The notes beneath the pieces are model-generated. The model was not told where the DNA came from, made no database searches, and saw only the letters and a program-made list of their open reading frames with translations. 20,747 bases of DNA from contig CALAYC010000184.1 in NCBI GenBank assembly GCA_937894935.1, positions 1 through 20,747 on the forward strand. Direction: 5' to 3'. Both the position numbers and the translations under genes were made by a program. Positions 1 through 7,488 of this stretch are shown here, piece after piece (position 1 is the stretch's first letter; every line of letters begins with the position of its first letter). Origin of the DNA: an uncultured Verrucomicrobiota bacterium. Its GTDB lineage: Bacteria; Verrucomicrobiota; Verrucomicrobiia; Limisphaerales; JADLHS01.

Positions 1-1094
1 GCTTCGCACTGAGTTCGGCGGGCGATGACGTGTATCTGTTCTCGGCGGACGCGGTTGGCAATCTCACCGGTTACAGTCACGGCGTTGTTTTTGGCGGCGC
101 ATTCAACGGTGTGAGTTTCGGGCGTTATGTGAACAGCGTTGGCGAGGAGTTTTTCCCGCCACAAATCTCCGTTTCCTTAAACAGCGCTAACATCGGTCCG
201 CGCATTGGTCCGGTGGTTCTCAGCGAAGTTCATTATCACCCGGCAGCAGGCGATGACGAGTTTCTGGAATTGCTGAACATCAGTGCGAGTTCTGTTTCAT
301 TGTTTCATCCGACACATCCGACCAATACGTGGAAGTTGAATGGCGTGGATTACACCTTTCCGCCCAGTGCGACGATGGATGCGGGCGCGACGCTGCTGGT
401 GGTGGCGACGAATCCGAATGATTTTCGAATCAGGTATAACGTTCCGGCGCACGTGCCGATCTTTGGTCCGTATAGCGGACAATTGCAGAACTCCGGCGAG
501 ACAGTGGAACTGCTCGCGCCCGACACGCCGAATCCCGATGGCGTGCCGTATGTCGTCATGGATGCGGTGAGCTACAACGACAAAGCGCCATGGCCGGTCG
601 CTGCGGATGGCAGCGGCATGTCGTTGCAACGTGTGCCGGTCAGCGGTTACGGCAATGAACCGACGAACTGGGTCGCCGCTGCACCGACGCCGGGACAGGC
701 CGCGGACTCGGGTGATTCGGATAACGACGGTTTGCCGGATAGTTGGGAGCAGGAGAACGGGACGCTGGTTTTCGTTGCGGATGCCGACGATGATCCGGAT
801 GGAGACGGACTGACGAATCGAGAGGAGTTTCTTGCGGGCACGCATCCCAACGACGCAACGAGCGTGCTGAAGTTCACGGAGATTGCGACGCTGAACGACA
901 GCGTGGTGTTGCAATTCCTCGCGATTTCCAATCGAACCTATAGCCTGCTTTACAAACCCGCGCTCGACGCTGCGACCTGGTCCAGGCTGACTGATTTTGC
1001 CGCGCAACCGACGAATCGCTTGATGACTGTAACCAACAGTATTCCGGGTAACGGGCAGCGGTTTTATCGTCTCGTAACGCCGATGCAACCTTGA
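1..1094 (+). CDS. Secreted lamin-tail-domain protein, C-terminal part (5' end outside window)
   Basis: The reading frame is open from base 3 with no stop, so the gene begins upstream of the window; the GTG at 30 is internal. The sequence shows, in order, the end of a preceding beta-rich domain (ending near VGEEFFPP), a lamin-tail domain at about 207-700 (starts VVLSEVHYHP, then DDEFLELLN, later DAVSYNDKAPWP), two acidic calcium-binding-like stretches (DSDNDGLPDSWE and DDPDGDGLTNREEF, about 710-835), and a beta-type tail ending RFYRLVTPMQP. Such proteins are common exported, often very large, proteins of Verrucomicrobiota and may carry CotH or other modules upstream. Lamin-tail domains are thought to bind ligands or surfaces, but no catalytic residue is visible here. 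The following esterase gene starts 13 bases after the stop, so the two may be cotranscribed. Family call is firm; function is unknown. Confidence 0.85.
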   Translation, partial: FALSSAGDDVYLFSADAVGNLTGYSHGVVFGGAFNGVSFGRYVNSVGEEFFPPQISVSLNSANIGPRIGPVVLSEVHYHPAAGDDEFLELLNISASSVSLFHPTHPTNTWKLNGVDYTFPPSATMDAGATLLVVATNPNDFRIRYNVPAHVPIFGPYSGQLQNSGETVELLAPDTPNPDGVPYVVMDAVSYNDKAPWPVAADGSGMSLQRVPVSGYGNEPTNWVAAAPTPGQAADSGDSDNDGLPDSWEQENGTLVFVADADDDPDGDGLTNREEFLAGTHPNDATSVLKFTEIATLNDSVVLQFLAISNRTYSLLYKPALDAATWSRLTDFAAQPTNRLMTVTNSIPGNGQRFYRLVTPMQP

Positions 1095-1107
1095 GGATTG
1101 TTCGCTT

Positions 1108-2358
1108 ATGAACGCCGATCACTTTCAGATGCGCAGCTTTGTAGAACTGAAAAAGTTCTGCGTGATCATGGTTGCGGCATGTCTGCTGGTTCATGACGGG
1201 CGAGGCAGCGATAGTCATTGGGTCGTGACGTGGGGCTGTGCGCCGCAATTGACCGAGCCAAACAATCTCCCACCGGTACCGCTGGCGCGTAGCACGCTGC
1301 GTCAATTCGTGCGCAATTCGATTCCAGGGAAACAGGTGCGAGTGCGATTTTCCAATGCCTTTGGCACAAGGCCGGTAACCATCCACGCGGCACACATTGC
1401 GTTAGCGCCAAAGTCAGCCAGTGGTGGAGATGGCAGTATTCTTCCCGCAACGGATCGCGCGCTGTCATTTCAAGGTGCGACGATGACCGTAATTCCACCG
1501 GGCGAAGAATTGTTTTCCGATCCGTTGGAATTTGATTTGCCGGCGCTCACCAACGTCGCCATCAGCATCTATTTCGGTGACATCTCAGTGACGACCGTGA
1601 ACGGGCATCCGGGTTCGCGCACGACGTCATTCATCGTGTCGAGTAATGCGGTTTCAGCGCCAAATATGCCGGCGGCGAGCAAGACGAGACATTGGTACAT
1701 CGTCACCGGTTTGGAGGTGTTGGCGGAGGCGGACAGTCGCGCCATCGTAATTCTAGGTGATTCGCTGACGGATGGGCGCGGTTCGACGGATGATGGTAAT
1801 AATCGTTGGCCGGATGTTTTGGCGGAGCGGCTTCACACCAATGCGGCGACGGCCAACGTCAGCGTGGTGAACATGGGGATTGGTGGCAACGCGATCTTCG
1901 GCGGACTCGGTCCGGCGGCGGTAAATCGGTTCGAGCGCGATGTGTTGCAACAGAACGGTGCGCGTTATCTGATCGTTTTCGAAGGCGTGAACGACATCGG
2001 TTACAGCAGCAGCATGGCGACGGCAACAAATCTGATAAACGCTTATGCGCAATTCGCGACGAAAGCGAAGGCGCAGGGGATGAAAGCATACGGCGCGACG
2101 CTCATGCCGTTTGGCGGTAGCGGTTATTACAGTGAACTGCACGAGCAACAGCGGCAGTTTGTGAACGCCTGGTTACGCACCAATACCGTTTTCGACGGTG
2201 TGATTGATTTTGATGCGGCGGTTCGCGATCCCGCGGAGCCGACGAAGTTCAGGGCGGAGTTTTATCGAGGCGTGAACGCCAACGACTGGCTGCACTTGAA
2301 TGTGCCGGGATACCGAGCGTTGGCAGAGGCGATTGATCTCGAACTCTTCACGCGCTGA
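1108..2358 (+). CDS. Secreted SGNH/GDSL-family hydrolase (esterase)
   Basis: This 416-residue protein carries the SGNH blocks: GDSLTDGRG with nucleophile Ser219, block II glycine in NMGIGGN (about 257-260), GVND with Asn295, and DWLHLN with Asp393 and His396 of the catalytic triad. About 200 residues of beta-rich sequence precede the catalytic domain, as in XynE-like SGNH hydrolases that deacetylate plant polysaccharides; the substrate is inferred only. The N terminus has a hydrophobic stretch (FCVIMVAACLLV) consistent with export. ATG 1108 is taken as start; ATG 1129 gives a tidier signal peptide (MRSFVELKK, then the hydrophobic core) and is a real alternative. A GAGG overlapping the upstream stop may serve as ribosome site. 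It lies 13 bases after the lamin-tail gene and converges on the dehydrogenase gene. Confidence 0.87.
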   Translation: MNADHFQMRSFVELKKFCVIMVAACLLVHDGRGSDSHWVVTWGCAPQLTEPNNLPPVPLARSTLRQFVRNSIPGKQVRVRFSNAFGTRPVTIHAAHIALAPKSASGGDGSILPATDRALSFQGATMTVIPPGEELFSDPLEFDLPALTNVAISIYFGDISVTTVNGHPGSRTTSFIVSSNAVSAPNMPAASKTRHWYIVTGLEVLAEADSRAIVILGDSLTDGRGSTDDGNNRWPDVLAERLHTNAATANVSVVNMGIGGNAIFGGLGPAAVNRFERDVLQQNGARYLIVFEGVNDIGYSSSMATATNLINAYAQFATKAKAQGMKAYGATLMPFGGSGYYSELHEQQRQFVNAWLRTNTVFDGVIDFDAAVRDPAEPTKFRAEFYRGVNANDWLHLNVPGYRALAEAIDLELFTR

Positions 2359-2407
2359 CTGTGCGGTTCAATTCAACTTCCGAAATATCACGCGCGATAG
2401 AGCGTTG

Positions 2408-3166
2408 TTAGAATCCGATGCTGACGCCGCCATCGACGGGCAGAACGACGCCGGTCACAAATTTCGCCGCCGGAGAGCAAAGATAAACTGCCGCGAGACC
2501 GATATCGCGAGCTTCGCCAAACCGATTCATCGGCGTGCGGCTGAGAATTTTTTCGGCGCGTTTTGGGTCGCCTTTCAACGCGTTCAGCATCATGTCGGAT
2601 TCAATCCATCCCGGTGCGATGGCATTCACTCGCACGCCGTGTGGCGAAACTTCCGTGGCGAGCGAGCGCACCAGACCGAGATGCGCAGTCTTCGCGGCGG
2701 AATACGCTGCGACGAGCGGAATGCCGAAAACGGAAGCCATCGAAGCGGTGAAAAGAATGTTGCCGTGCTTGCGTTCAATCATTCCGGGTAAGACAGCCTG
2801 AGTGAGTGCGAAGGCGGCGGCGACGTGTGTTTGCCAGACGGATTGAAATTCGGTCGCGGAGATTTGAAGGGCCGGTTTCTTCAGATGAATGCCCGCGTTG
2901 TTAACGAGAATGGTGATGGGACCGAAATGTTTTTCGGCGCGAGCTACCAGTTCTTTGGCGGTCTCGAGTTGGGTGATGTCCTGAGTTTCGAAGCGAGCAG
3001 AGTCGCCGAGTTTTGCAACTGCCTGTTTGAGGACGGCTTCGCGTCGGCCCACCAGAATAACTTTAGCGCCGGCAGCAACAAAACTTTCAGCGATGCCGAA
3101 ACCAAGTCCACTGCCGCCACCGGTGATGAGCGCGGTTTCGCCCGCGAGTGAGAAAGGGTTTTTCAT
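2408..3166 (-). CDS. Short-chain dehydrogenase/reductase (SDR family)
   Basis: This is a classical SDR of 252 residues, the usual length. It shows the dinucleotide-binding TGGGSGLG (15-22) at the N-terminal Rossmann fold, NNAG (89-92), catalytic Ser142 in TASMAS, and the YSAAK motif with Tyr155 and Lys159. PGW and the C-terminal VDGG are also typical. It should be a cytoplasmic NAD(P)-dependent alcohol/ketone oxidoreductase; resemblance to gluconate 5-dehydrogenase or 3-oxoacyl-ACP reductase types does not fix the substrate. The frame extends to a GTG at 3187, but ATG 3166 (MKNPFSLAGE) places the Rossmann strand at the normal distance, so it is preferred. The gene is convergent with the esterase and transcribed away from a 7-base-arm dyad at 3202-3226. 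Confidence 0.9.
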   Translation of the reverse strand: MKNPFSLAGETALITGGGSGLGFGIAESFVAAGAKVILVGRREAVLKQAVAKLGDSARFETQDITQLETAKELVARAEKHFGPITILVNNAGIHLKKPALQISATEFQSVWQTHVAAAFALTQAVLPGMIERKHGNILFTASMASVFGIPLVAAYSAAKTAHLGLVRSLATEVSPHGVRVNAIAPGWIESDMMLNALKGDPKRAEKILSRTPMNRFGEARDIGLAAVYLCSPAAKFVTGVVLPVDGGVSIGF

Positions 3167-3201
3167 GGGGTGTTCGGAGACTATCACGGCGCGAAATTTT
3201 T

Positions 3202-3226
3202 ATCGCGCAATCGGATGATGCGCGAT
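3202..3226. promoter_or_regulatory. Perfect dyad upstream of the SDR gene (possible operator)
   Basis: ATCGCGC (3202-3208) and GCGCGAT (3220-3226) are perfect 7-base inverted arms separated by 11 bases. The centre lies about 48 bases before the SDR start, a suitable place for a repressor or activator site. GC-rich short dyads can arise by chance, and no regulator gene adjoins. Confidence 0.3.
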
Positions 3227-3241
3227 GCTGAAATAATGGAG

Positions 3242-3256
3242 CGGGTTAAAAACCCG
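3242..3256 (-). terminator. Short hairpin after the malectin-like lipoprotein gene
   Basis: CGGGTT (3242-3247) pairs perfectly with AACCCG (3251-3256) around a 3-base loop, 40 bases downstream of the stop of the lipoprotein gene in the minus direction. After the stem the minus strand reads CTCCATTATTTC, only moderately T-rich, so this would be a weak intrinsic terminator. It would separate the lipoprotein transcript from the SDR gene. Confidence 0.4.
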
Positions 3257-3295
3257 GTGCGACTGTGCGGTAGCGTAGTGGCGTAACCCGAGCGT

Positions 3296-3892
3296 TTACT
3301 GATTCGCCGGGAGGATTTCGATGGCGTTGATTTGCGGATTTTCCACCTGCGGCGTGAAGCGGATGTCGAGTTGACCATCGGTGATTTCCACCGGCACGGT
3401 CAGAACATACGCGCGCGCCGCGCCCCCGGATTTGACCCATACATCGAAATCTTTGAACGCCTGACCTTCGACATCGAACGAGAACACCCGTTCGCCCGGG
3501 CCGAAAATGCCTTCGAACGTCTCACAGAAATGCAGTTTTACGTCGTATTTACCGTTGGGAAGTTTCTGCGTGAAGGAATCCATCGAGTAACGCTCGGACC
3601 GATAGATTTCCGGCTGCTTGGTGTTTGCGATGGGTAACCCGGGGCGATCAATCACGTCGCCACCTTGAAAGCCGGTGTCCTCCTGCCACGTAGTTCCGGT
3701 GGCGTCCGTCACCGTGCCGATGCCGGCGTTGATACGAATGGTGGGGAGCGTCGGTTGAGTCGGTGCGGGAGTTGCAACTGCGGAGACTGATGTCGCGGCG
3801 GGAGTTGAATCGGAATGTTTACAACAGGATTGGCAACCGCTGAATAAAGTTACGGCGCCGAGAGCGATGGGGATGAACAGATTTGGTTTCAT
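3296..3892 (-). CDS. Malectin-like-domain lipoprotein
   Basis: ATG 3892 gives a 198-residue protein with a lipoprotein-type leader (MKPNLFIPIALGAVTLFSGC). The likely lipidated residue is Cys20, although Phe at -3 is unusual for a lipobox. A low-complexity Ala/Thr/Pro linker (about 30-50) follows, then one malectin-like beta domain (about 51-194): IRINAGIGTVTD, DVIDRP, LPNGKYDVKLHFCE, GERVFSFDVEG, and QINAIEILP at the end. Malectin domains bind carbohydrate; no catalytic motif is seen, so this is probably a surface or periplasmic sugar-binding lipoprotein. The frame stays open upstream to 4051, but that stretch lacks signal-peptide character and runs through the shared promoter region. The gene is divergent from the GH43-symporter pair, with two copies of a repeated motif in between. 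Domain call is good; exact ligand unknown. Confidence 0.82.
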   Translation of the reverse strand: MKPNLFIPIALGAVTLFSGCQSCCKHSDSTPAATSVSAVATPAPTQPTLPTIRINAGIGTVTDATGTTWQEDTGFQGGDVIDRPGLPIANTKQPEIYRSERYSMDSFTQKLPNGKYDVKLHFCETFEGIFGPGERVFSFDVEGQAFKDFDVWVKSGGAARAYVLTVPVEITDGQLDIRFTPQVENPQINAIEILPANQ

Positions 3893-3946
3893 GAGTGTTT
3901 CGTAAAAGAGTTCGGTGATGCTCGCAAAATGTGAACCCGGGGAGCT

Positions 3947-3960
3947 ATACGACGTTTGAC
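3947..3960 (+). repeat. Repeated regulatory motif, copy 1 (ATACGACGTTTGAC)
   Basis: ATACGACGTTTGAC is identical over 14 bases to copy 2 at 4008-4021, and its first 12 bases match copy 3 at 7477-7488. A 12-mer is not expected to occur three times in about 21 kb by chance. All three lie in or at the edge of spacers between genes. Confidence 0.6.
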
Positions 3961-4007
3961 GTATCGCGCTGGATAGGGTACGACGCCAGTCCGTAATCCC
4001 TGAAGCA

Positions 4008-4021
4008 ATACGACGTTTGAC
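4008..4021 (+). repeat. Repeated regulatory motif, copy 2 (ATACGACGTTTGAC)
   Basis: Identical in sequence and orientation to copy 1, 61 bases away, between the lipoprotein and GH43 start codons. With the preceding A, the 13-base AATACGACGTTTG is shared with copy 3. Confidence 0.6.
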
Positions 4022-4135
4022 TGATTGTGACGATTCCGACTGCGTCCGCATTATGTCAACAATGTCACCAAACCAACCTCAAGCGGCCCGCCGGGTTTTA
4101 AGAGCGTCTGCGATCATGACTGAACCCGGCTGTTT

Positions 4136-5107
4136 ATGAATTTCCCACGCTATCTTGTTCCTGAGGGAACTTACATGGGCGATCCGGCGGCGCATGTGTT
4201 TAATGGCAGACTCTACATTTATCCCTCGCATGACATCGAGTCCGGCATTCCGGAAAACGACAATGGCGATCATTTCGACATGCGGGATTATCACGTGCTT
4301 TCGATGGATTCCATCGATGGCCCGGTGCGAGATCATGGTGTGGTGCTGGATGTGAAAAATATTCCCTGGGCCGGACGGCAACTGTGGGACTCCGACTGCG
4401 CGTATAAAAGCGGTAAGTATTACCTCTATTTTTCGTTGAAGGATAAGAACGATGTTTTTCACATCGGCGTGGCGGTGAGTGATAAACCGGAAGGCCCGTT
4501 TGTTCCGCAGGAGAATCACATTAAAGGTAGTTATTCCATCGACCCGTGCGCGTTCCAGGATGACGACGGATCGCATCATCTGATTTTTGGCGGGCTCTGG
4601 GGCGGACAGTTACAACGCTATCGCGACAACAAAGCGATTGAGGGTGGCAAAGAGCCGGCTGATGACGAACCAGCGCTTTGTCCGAAGATCGTTCGATTAA
4701 GTGAGAATATGTTGGAATTCGCGGAAGCGCCGCGCGATCTCGTCATACTTGACGAACTCGGTCAGCCGTTGCAAGCCGGCGATCATAACCGGCGTTTCTT
4801 TGAGGCGTCGTGGCTGCACAAATACAACGGCAAATATTATTTCTCATACTCCACGGGCGATACGCACTTTTTATGTTACGCCACGAGCGATCATCTTCAT
4901 GGGCCGTTTACGTATCGCGGCATACTTCTTACGCCGGTGGTCGGTTGGACGACGCATCACAGCATCTGCGAGTTCAACGGTAAGTGGTATCTGTTCTATC
5001 ACGACTCACAGCCCTCTGGCGGAAAAACCTGGTTACGCAGTTTGAAGGTGACGGAACTGGAATATCTCCCTGACGGCTCAATCAAAACCATCGAAGGCCA
5101 ACCATGA
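4136..5107 (+). CDS. Glycoside hydrolase family 43 (cytoplasmic beta-xylosidase/arabinofuranosidase type)
   Basis: This 323-residue protein has the five-bladed propeller signatures of GH43: Asp16 in YMGDPAAH (general base), Asp136 in SIDPCAF (pKa modulator), Glu223 in RFFEASW (general acid), and the THHSICEFNGKWYLFYHD segment near the C terminus with the central His. Repeated blade phrases NGRLYIY, SGKYYLYF, NGKYYFSY and NGKWYLFY mark the propeller. There is no signal peptide, so it should act in the cytoplasm on oligosaccharides already imported, which suits the sugar symporter gene 67 bases downstream. GH43 members mostly cleave xylosides, arabinofuranosides or galactan; the linkage cannot be told from sequence alone. 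The start at 4136 places the first catalytic Asp at a normal distance. It is a single-domain protein without a carbohydrate-binding module. Confidence 0.9.
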   Translation: MNFPRYLVPEGTYMGDPAAHVFNGRLYIYPSHDIESGIPENDNGDHFDMRDYHVLSMDSIDGPVRDHGVVLDVKNIPWAGRQLWDSDCAYKSGKYYLYFSLKDKNDVFHIGVAVSDKPEGPFVPQENHIKGSYSIDPCAFQDDDGSHHLIFGGLWGGQLQRYRDNKAIEGGKEPADDEPALCPKIVRLSENMLEFAEAPRDLVILDELGQPLQAGDHNRRFFEASWLHKYNGKYYFSYSTGDTHFLCYATSDHLHGPFTYRGILLTPVVGWTTHHSICEFNGKWYLFYHDSQPSGGKTWLRSLKVTELEYLPDGSIKTIEGQP

Positions 5108-5174
5108 GGCCGCCGATTTTTCTGGTTGCAAAGGTCGGCTCCAGCCGTCGCGGTAACTTCGCGGATTGAATCTC

Positions 5175-6686
5175 ATGAACTCCACCAATCAGAAACTCTC
5201 CGTGGTCGAGAAGGCCGGTTACAGTTGTGCCGATGCGGCGGCGAACTTCGTCTTCATGACGATGATTCTGTTTCAGCTCAATTTCTACACGGACACCTTC
5301 GGGCTTACGGCCAGCGCGGCGGCGGCGATTCTGTTGTGGCCGCGATTATGGGATGCGTTGTTCGATCCGATTATGGGCGTGTTGGCGGATCGCACGAAAT
5401 CGCGGTGGGGCCGATTCCGACCGTGGATTTTGTGGACGGCGATTCCGTGGGCGGTGGTGATGGTGCTCGCGTACACGACGCCGAAAGGTTGGAACTACGG
5501 CGCGCTCATCGCTTACGCGGCGATCACCAACACGCTGTTGATGACGTTGTATTCGATGAACAACATGCCGTATTCGGCGCTGGGCGGAGTGATTACGGCG
5601 GACCTGAATGAGCGCGCGAAGTTGAATTCCTATCGGTTCATCGCGGTGAACGTCGCGCAGTTTGTGGTGGGCGGTTTCACGCTGCCGTTGGTGGCGAAGT
5701 TTGCGGTGGGGCACGATCGCGCTTACGGCTGGCAAATGACGATGACCATCTGGGCTGTGCTCTGTCTGGTGTTGTTTCTCATCACGTTTCTGACCACGCG
5801 CGAACGCATCCAACCTGTGGTGGAAACCCGCACCTCACCGAAACAGGATTTCACCGATCTGTGGAAGAACCGACCGTGGCGCGTCATGGCGCTGATGACC
5901 CTGGTGCATTTTGCAATTCTCTCGTTTCGCGGCGGCGCGCTTTACAACTATTACCATCACTACGCGGACAAAGGAGCGATGTTCGATTTCGTGAAAAAAA
6001 TCGGCCTCACCGCGCCGGTCTTGCCGGTGGATGCAGTCAGGCCGGGCGGAATTCTCGAATGGCTCGGCTACATCGTTCACGGCACGCGCGACAATCTCGC
6101 AGCGTCAAACGTCGCCGACGTGTTCAACAGCATCATCAACATGATCGGCACAGCGACGACCATCATCGTCATCATGTTGTCAGCGTCGTTGGCGCGGAGG
6201 TTCGGGAAGAAAGCGGTCGCGGTGGCCGGGTTCACGCTTTCGACGCTCAACGCCTTTGCGTTCTACTTTCTCAGCCCGACTAATACCACGGGCATGATTG
6301 TGCTCACCATCACCGGCTCGATTGTGTATGCGCCGACGATTCCGCTCGTGTGGGCAATCTTCGCCGACGTGGCGGATTATTCGGAATGGAAAACCGGTCG
6401 TCGTTTCACCGGCATGGTGTTCGCGACGATTGGTTTTGCGTTGAAATCGGGACTGGCGCTCGGGTCGGCGTCGTTCCTGTGGTTCATGCAATGGTTGTTT
6501 CAATACGACACAAAGTTCCCGAGTGCGCCCGAAGCGGTGGCCGGTTATCGGGCGATGGCGGGCATTGCGGTGGGAATTATGTTCGCCATCTGCACCGGAC
6601 TGTTAATCGCCTATCAGCTTAACAAGCGCCTTACGATTGAAATGGCAGACGAGTTGGCCGCGCGACGTGCCAAAGCCGCGGCGTGA
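5175..6686 (+). CDS. GPH-family (MelB/XynP-like) sugar:cation symporter
   Basis: This is a 503-residue, multi-pass membrane protein of the glycoside-pentoside-hexuronide branch of the major facilitator superfamily. Near the N terminus it has the family signature RLWDALFDPIMG with acidic residues Asp60 and Asp64 (cation-coupling positions in MelB) and then DRTKSRWGRFRPW, the loop 2-3 motif. Hydrophobic helices follow to the end, with a hydrophilic tail (ELAARRAKAAA). An insert of about 60 residues near the middle (about 265-325, including HHYADKGAMFDFVKK) makes it longer than MelB, as in several Bacteroidota and Verrucomicrobiota relatives. ATG 5175 is preferred over the in-frame TTG 5166. It follows the GH43 gene and probably imports the oligosaccharide or glycoside that the enzyme cuts. 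It ends 16 bases from the convergent regulator gene. Confidence 0.9.
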   Translation: MNSTNQKLSVVEKAGYSCADAAANFVFMTMILFQLNFYTDTFGLTASAAAAILLWPRLWDALFDPIMGVLADRTKSRWGRFRPWILWTAIPWAVVMVLAYTTPKGWNYGALIAYAAITNTLLMTLYSMNNMPYSALGGVITADLNERAKLNSYRFIAVNVAQFVVGGFTLPLVAKFAVGHDRAYGWQMTMTIWAVLCLVLFLITFLTTRERIQPVVETRTSPKQDFTDLWKNRPWRVMALMTLVHFAILSFRGGALYNYYHHYADKGAMFDFVKKIGLTAPVLPVDAVRPGGILEWLGYIVHGTRDNLAASNVADVFNSIINMIGTATTIIVIMLSASLARRFGKKAVAVAGFTLSTLNAFAFYFLSPTNTTGMIVLTITGSIVYAPTIPLVWAIFADVADYSEWKTGRRFTGMVFATIGFALKSGLALGSASFLWFMQWLFQYDTKFPSAPEAVAGYRAMAGIAVGIMFAICTGLLIAYQLNKRLTIEMADELAARRAKAAA

Positions 6687-6702
6687 CGGGTTGAATTAAG
6701 TA

Positions 6703-7404
6703 TTAAGCGGACGGTTGTTTAACCGCGCCCATTGGATTCGTGCGGAGATATTTTGCAGCGGCTTCGGTTCGACAATGCACATGGAGTTTTTCGTAAATGT
6801 GCATCAGATGCGTGCGGACGGTTGCGGTGCTGATAAAAAGGCGGGAAGCGATTTCCTTGTTCGGACAACCTTCAGCCACGAGCGCGAGAATTTCCATTTC
6901 GCGACTGGAGAGTTGATCCGTGCCTTCCGCTGCCGCCGGTTGCGGTGTGTCGGCAAACGCGCGCACGACCATGCGGGCGATTTCACTGGTCATCGGCGCG
7001 CCCCCGGTGCGGACTTCGGTGATGGCGTCGAGAATTTCTTTTTCATCCGCCCGTTTCAGGACATAACCGCAAGCGCCCGCTTTGAGCGCCTGAAAGATCA
7101 TTTTGATGTCTTTGTAAACGGTGAGCATGATGACCTGGAGGTCGGGAAGTTTTTCCCGCAAACGCGCGGTGCAGGCGATGCCGGATTCGCCAGGCAGATG
7201 AATGTCCATGAGCACGACGTTGGGGCGGACTTTCGGAATTTCAACCACCGCTTCTTCAGCCGACGCGCAAGCGCACACGCATTGGTGACCCCGCGTGTTG
7301 TCAATCAACTCGCAAAGATACTTTCGTAAGGTGGAGTTGTCTTCGACGATGGCGACCCTGGTCATTAGATCTACGTCGGTATGCTGAGCTAATTGCGCTG
7401 ACAT
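6703..7404 (-). CDS. NarL/LuxR-family response regulator
   Basis: This is a 233-residue receiver plus LuxR helix-turn-helix regulator. The receiver (about 15-132) has acidic residues Glu21 and Asp22, phosphoacceptor Asp67 in VLMDIHLPG, and Lys117 in VLKRAD. The DNA-binding domain (about 163-225) has LSSREMEILALVAEG, NKEIASRLFIS and TVRTHLMHIYEKL. It is the natural partner of the HisKA_3 kinase encoded just upstream on the same strand. The start is uncertain. ATG 7404 has AAAGGA 4 bases ahead on the minus strand; ATG 7365 (MTRVAIVEDN) begins right at the receiver but lacks a ribosome site; the frame opens to 7479. A copy of the repeated motif lies upstream, so it may regulate itself and the sugar genes (inference). 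Confidence 0.92.
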   Translation of the reverse strand: MSAQLAQHTDVDLMTRVAIVEDNSTLRKYLCELIDNTRGHQCVCACASAEEAVVEIPKVRPNVVLMDIHLPGESGIACTARLREKLPDLQVIMLTVYKDIKMIFQALKAGACGYVLKRADEKEILDAITEVRTGGAPMTSEIARMVVRAFADTPQPAAAEGTDQLSSREMEILALVAEGCPNKEIASRLFISTATVRTHLMHIYEKLHVHCRTEAAAKYLRTNPMGAVKQPSA

Positions 7405-7476
7405 GTCATCCTTTTGTTCCGCGCGAGTGTGGCGGTGAAGGACACTGTAACGGGTCGCGAACGATTCGGAATCCGA

Positions 7477-7488
7477 CAAACGTCGTAT
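7477..7488 (-). repeat. Repeated regulatory motif, copy 3 (minus strand)
   Basis: On the minus strand this reads ATACGACGTTTG, matching the two copies in the lipoprotein/GH43 spacer. It abuts and slightly overlaps the stop codon of the sensor kinase gene (7488-7490) and lies 73 bases before the preferred start of the response regulator, a plausible promoter-proximal position. Confidence 0.55.

Larger units (their letters stand above)
3893..4135. promoter_or_regulatory. Divergent promoter region between lipoprotein and GH43 genes
   Basis: The 243 bases between the two divergent start codons hold two direct copies of a 14-base motif 61 bases apart (3947-3960 and 4008-4021). The first also sits in a dyad (ATACG at 3947-3951, CGTAT at 3960-3964). 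TTTGAC inside each copy resembles a -35 box, but no convincing -10 box follows at the right distance, so exact promoters are not assigned. A seven-codon reading frame (4116-4139, MTEPGCL) ends in an ATGA overlap with the GH43 start codon. Confidence 0.5.

Noticed and set aside
297..1088. A 263-codon minus-strand frame opposite the lamin-tail gene
   Set aside because: It is Arg/His-rich without motifs, and the plus strand carries clear lamin-tail and calcium-binding motifs.
3541..3551. A further match to the repeated motif (ACGTCGTATT)
   Set aside because: It lies inside the lipoprotein coding sequence, encodes conserved malectin residues (KYDV) and lacks the CAA part of the motif, so it is probably a chance match.
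3893..4051. A longer N terminus for the malectin-like lipoprotein
   Set aside because: The added 53 residues are Ser/Arg-rich, would bury the lipoprotein leader and run through both repeated motifs.
4079..4579. A 166-codon minus-strand frame over the GH43 start
   Set aside because: It has no motifs, overlaps the GH43 catalytic region and would read from within that gene.
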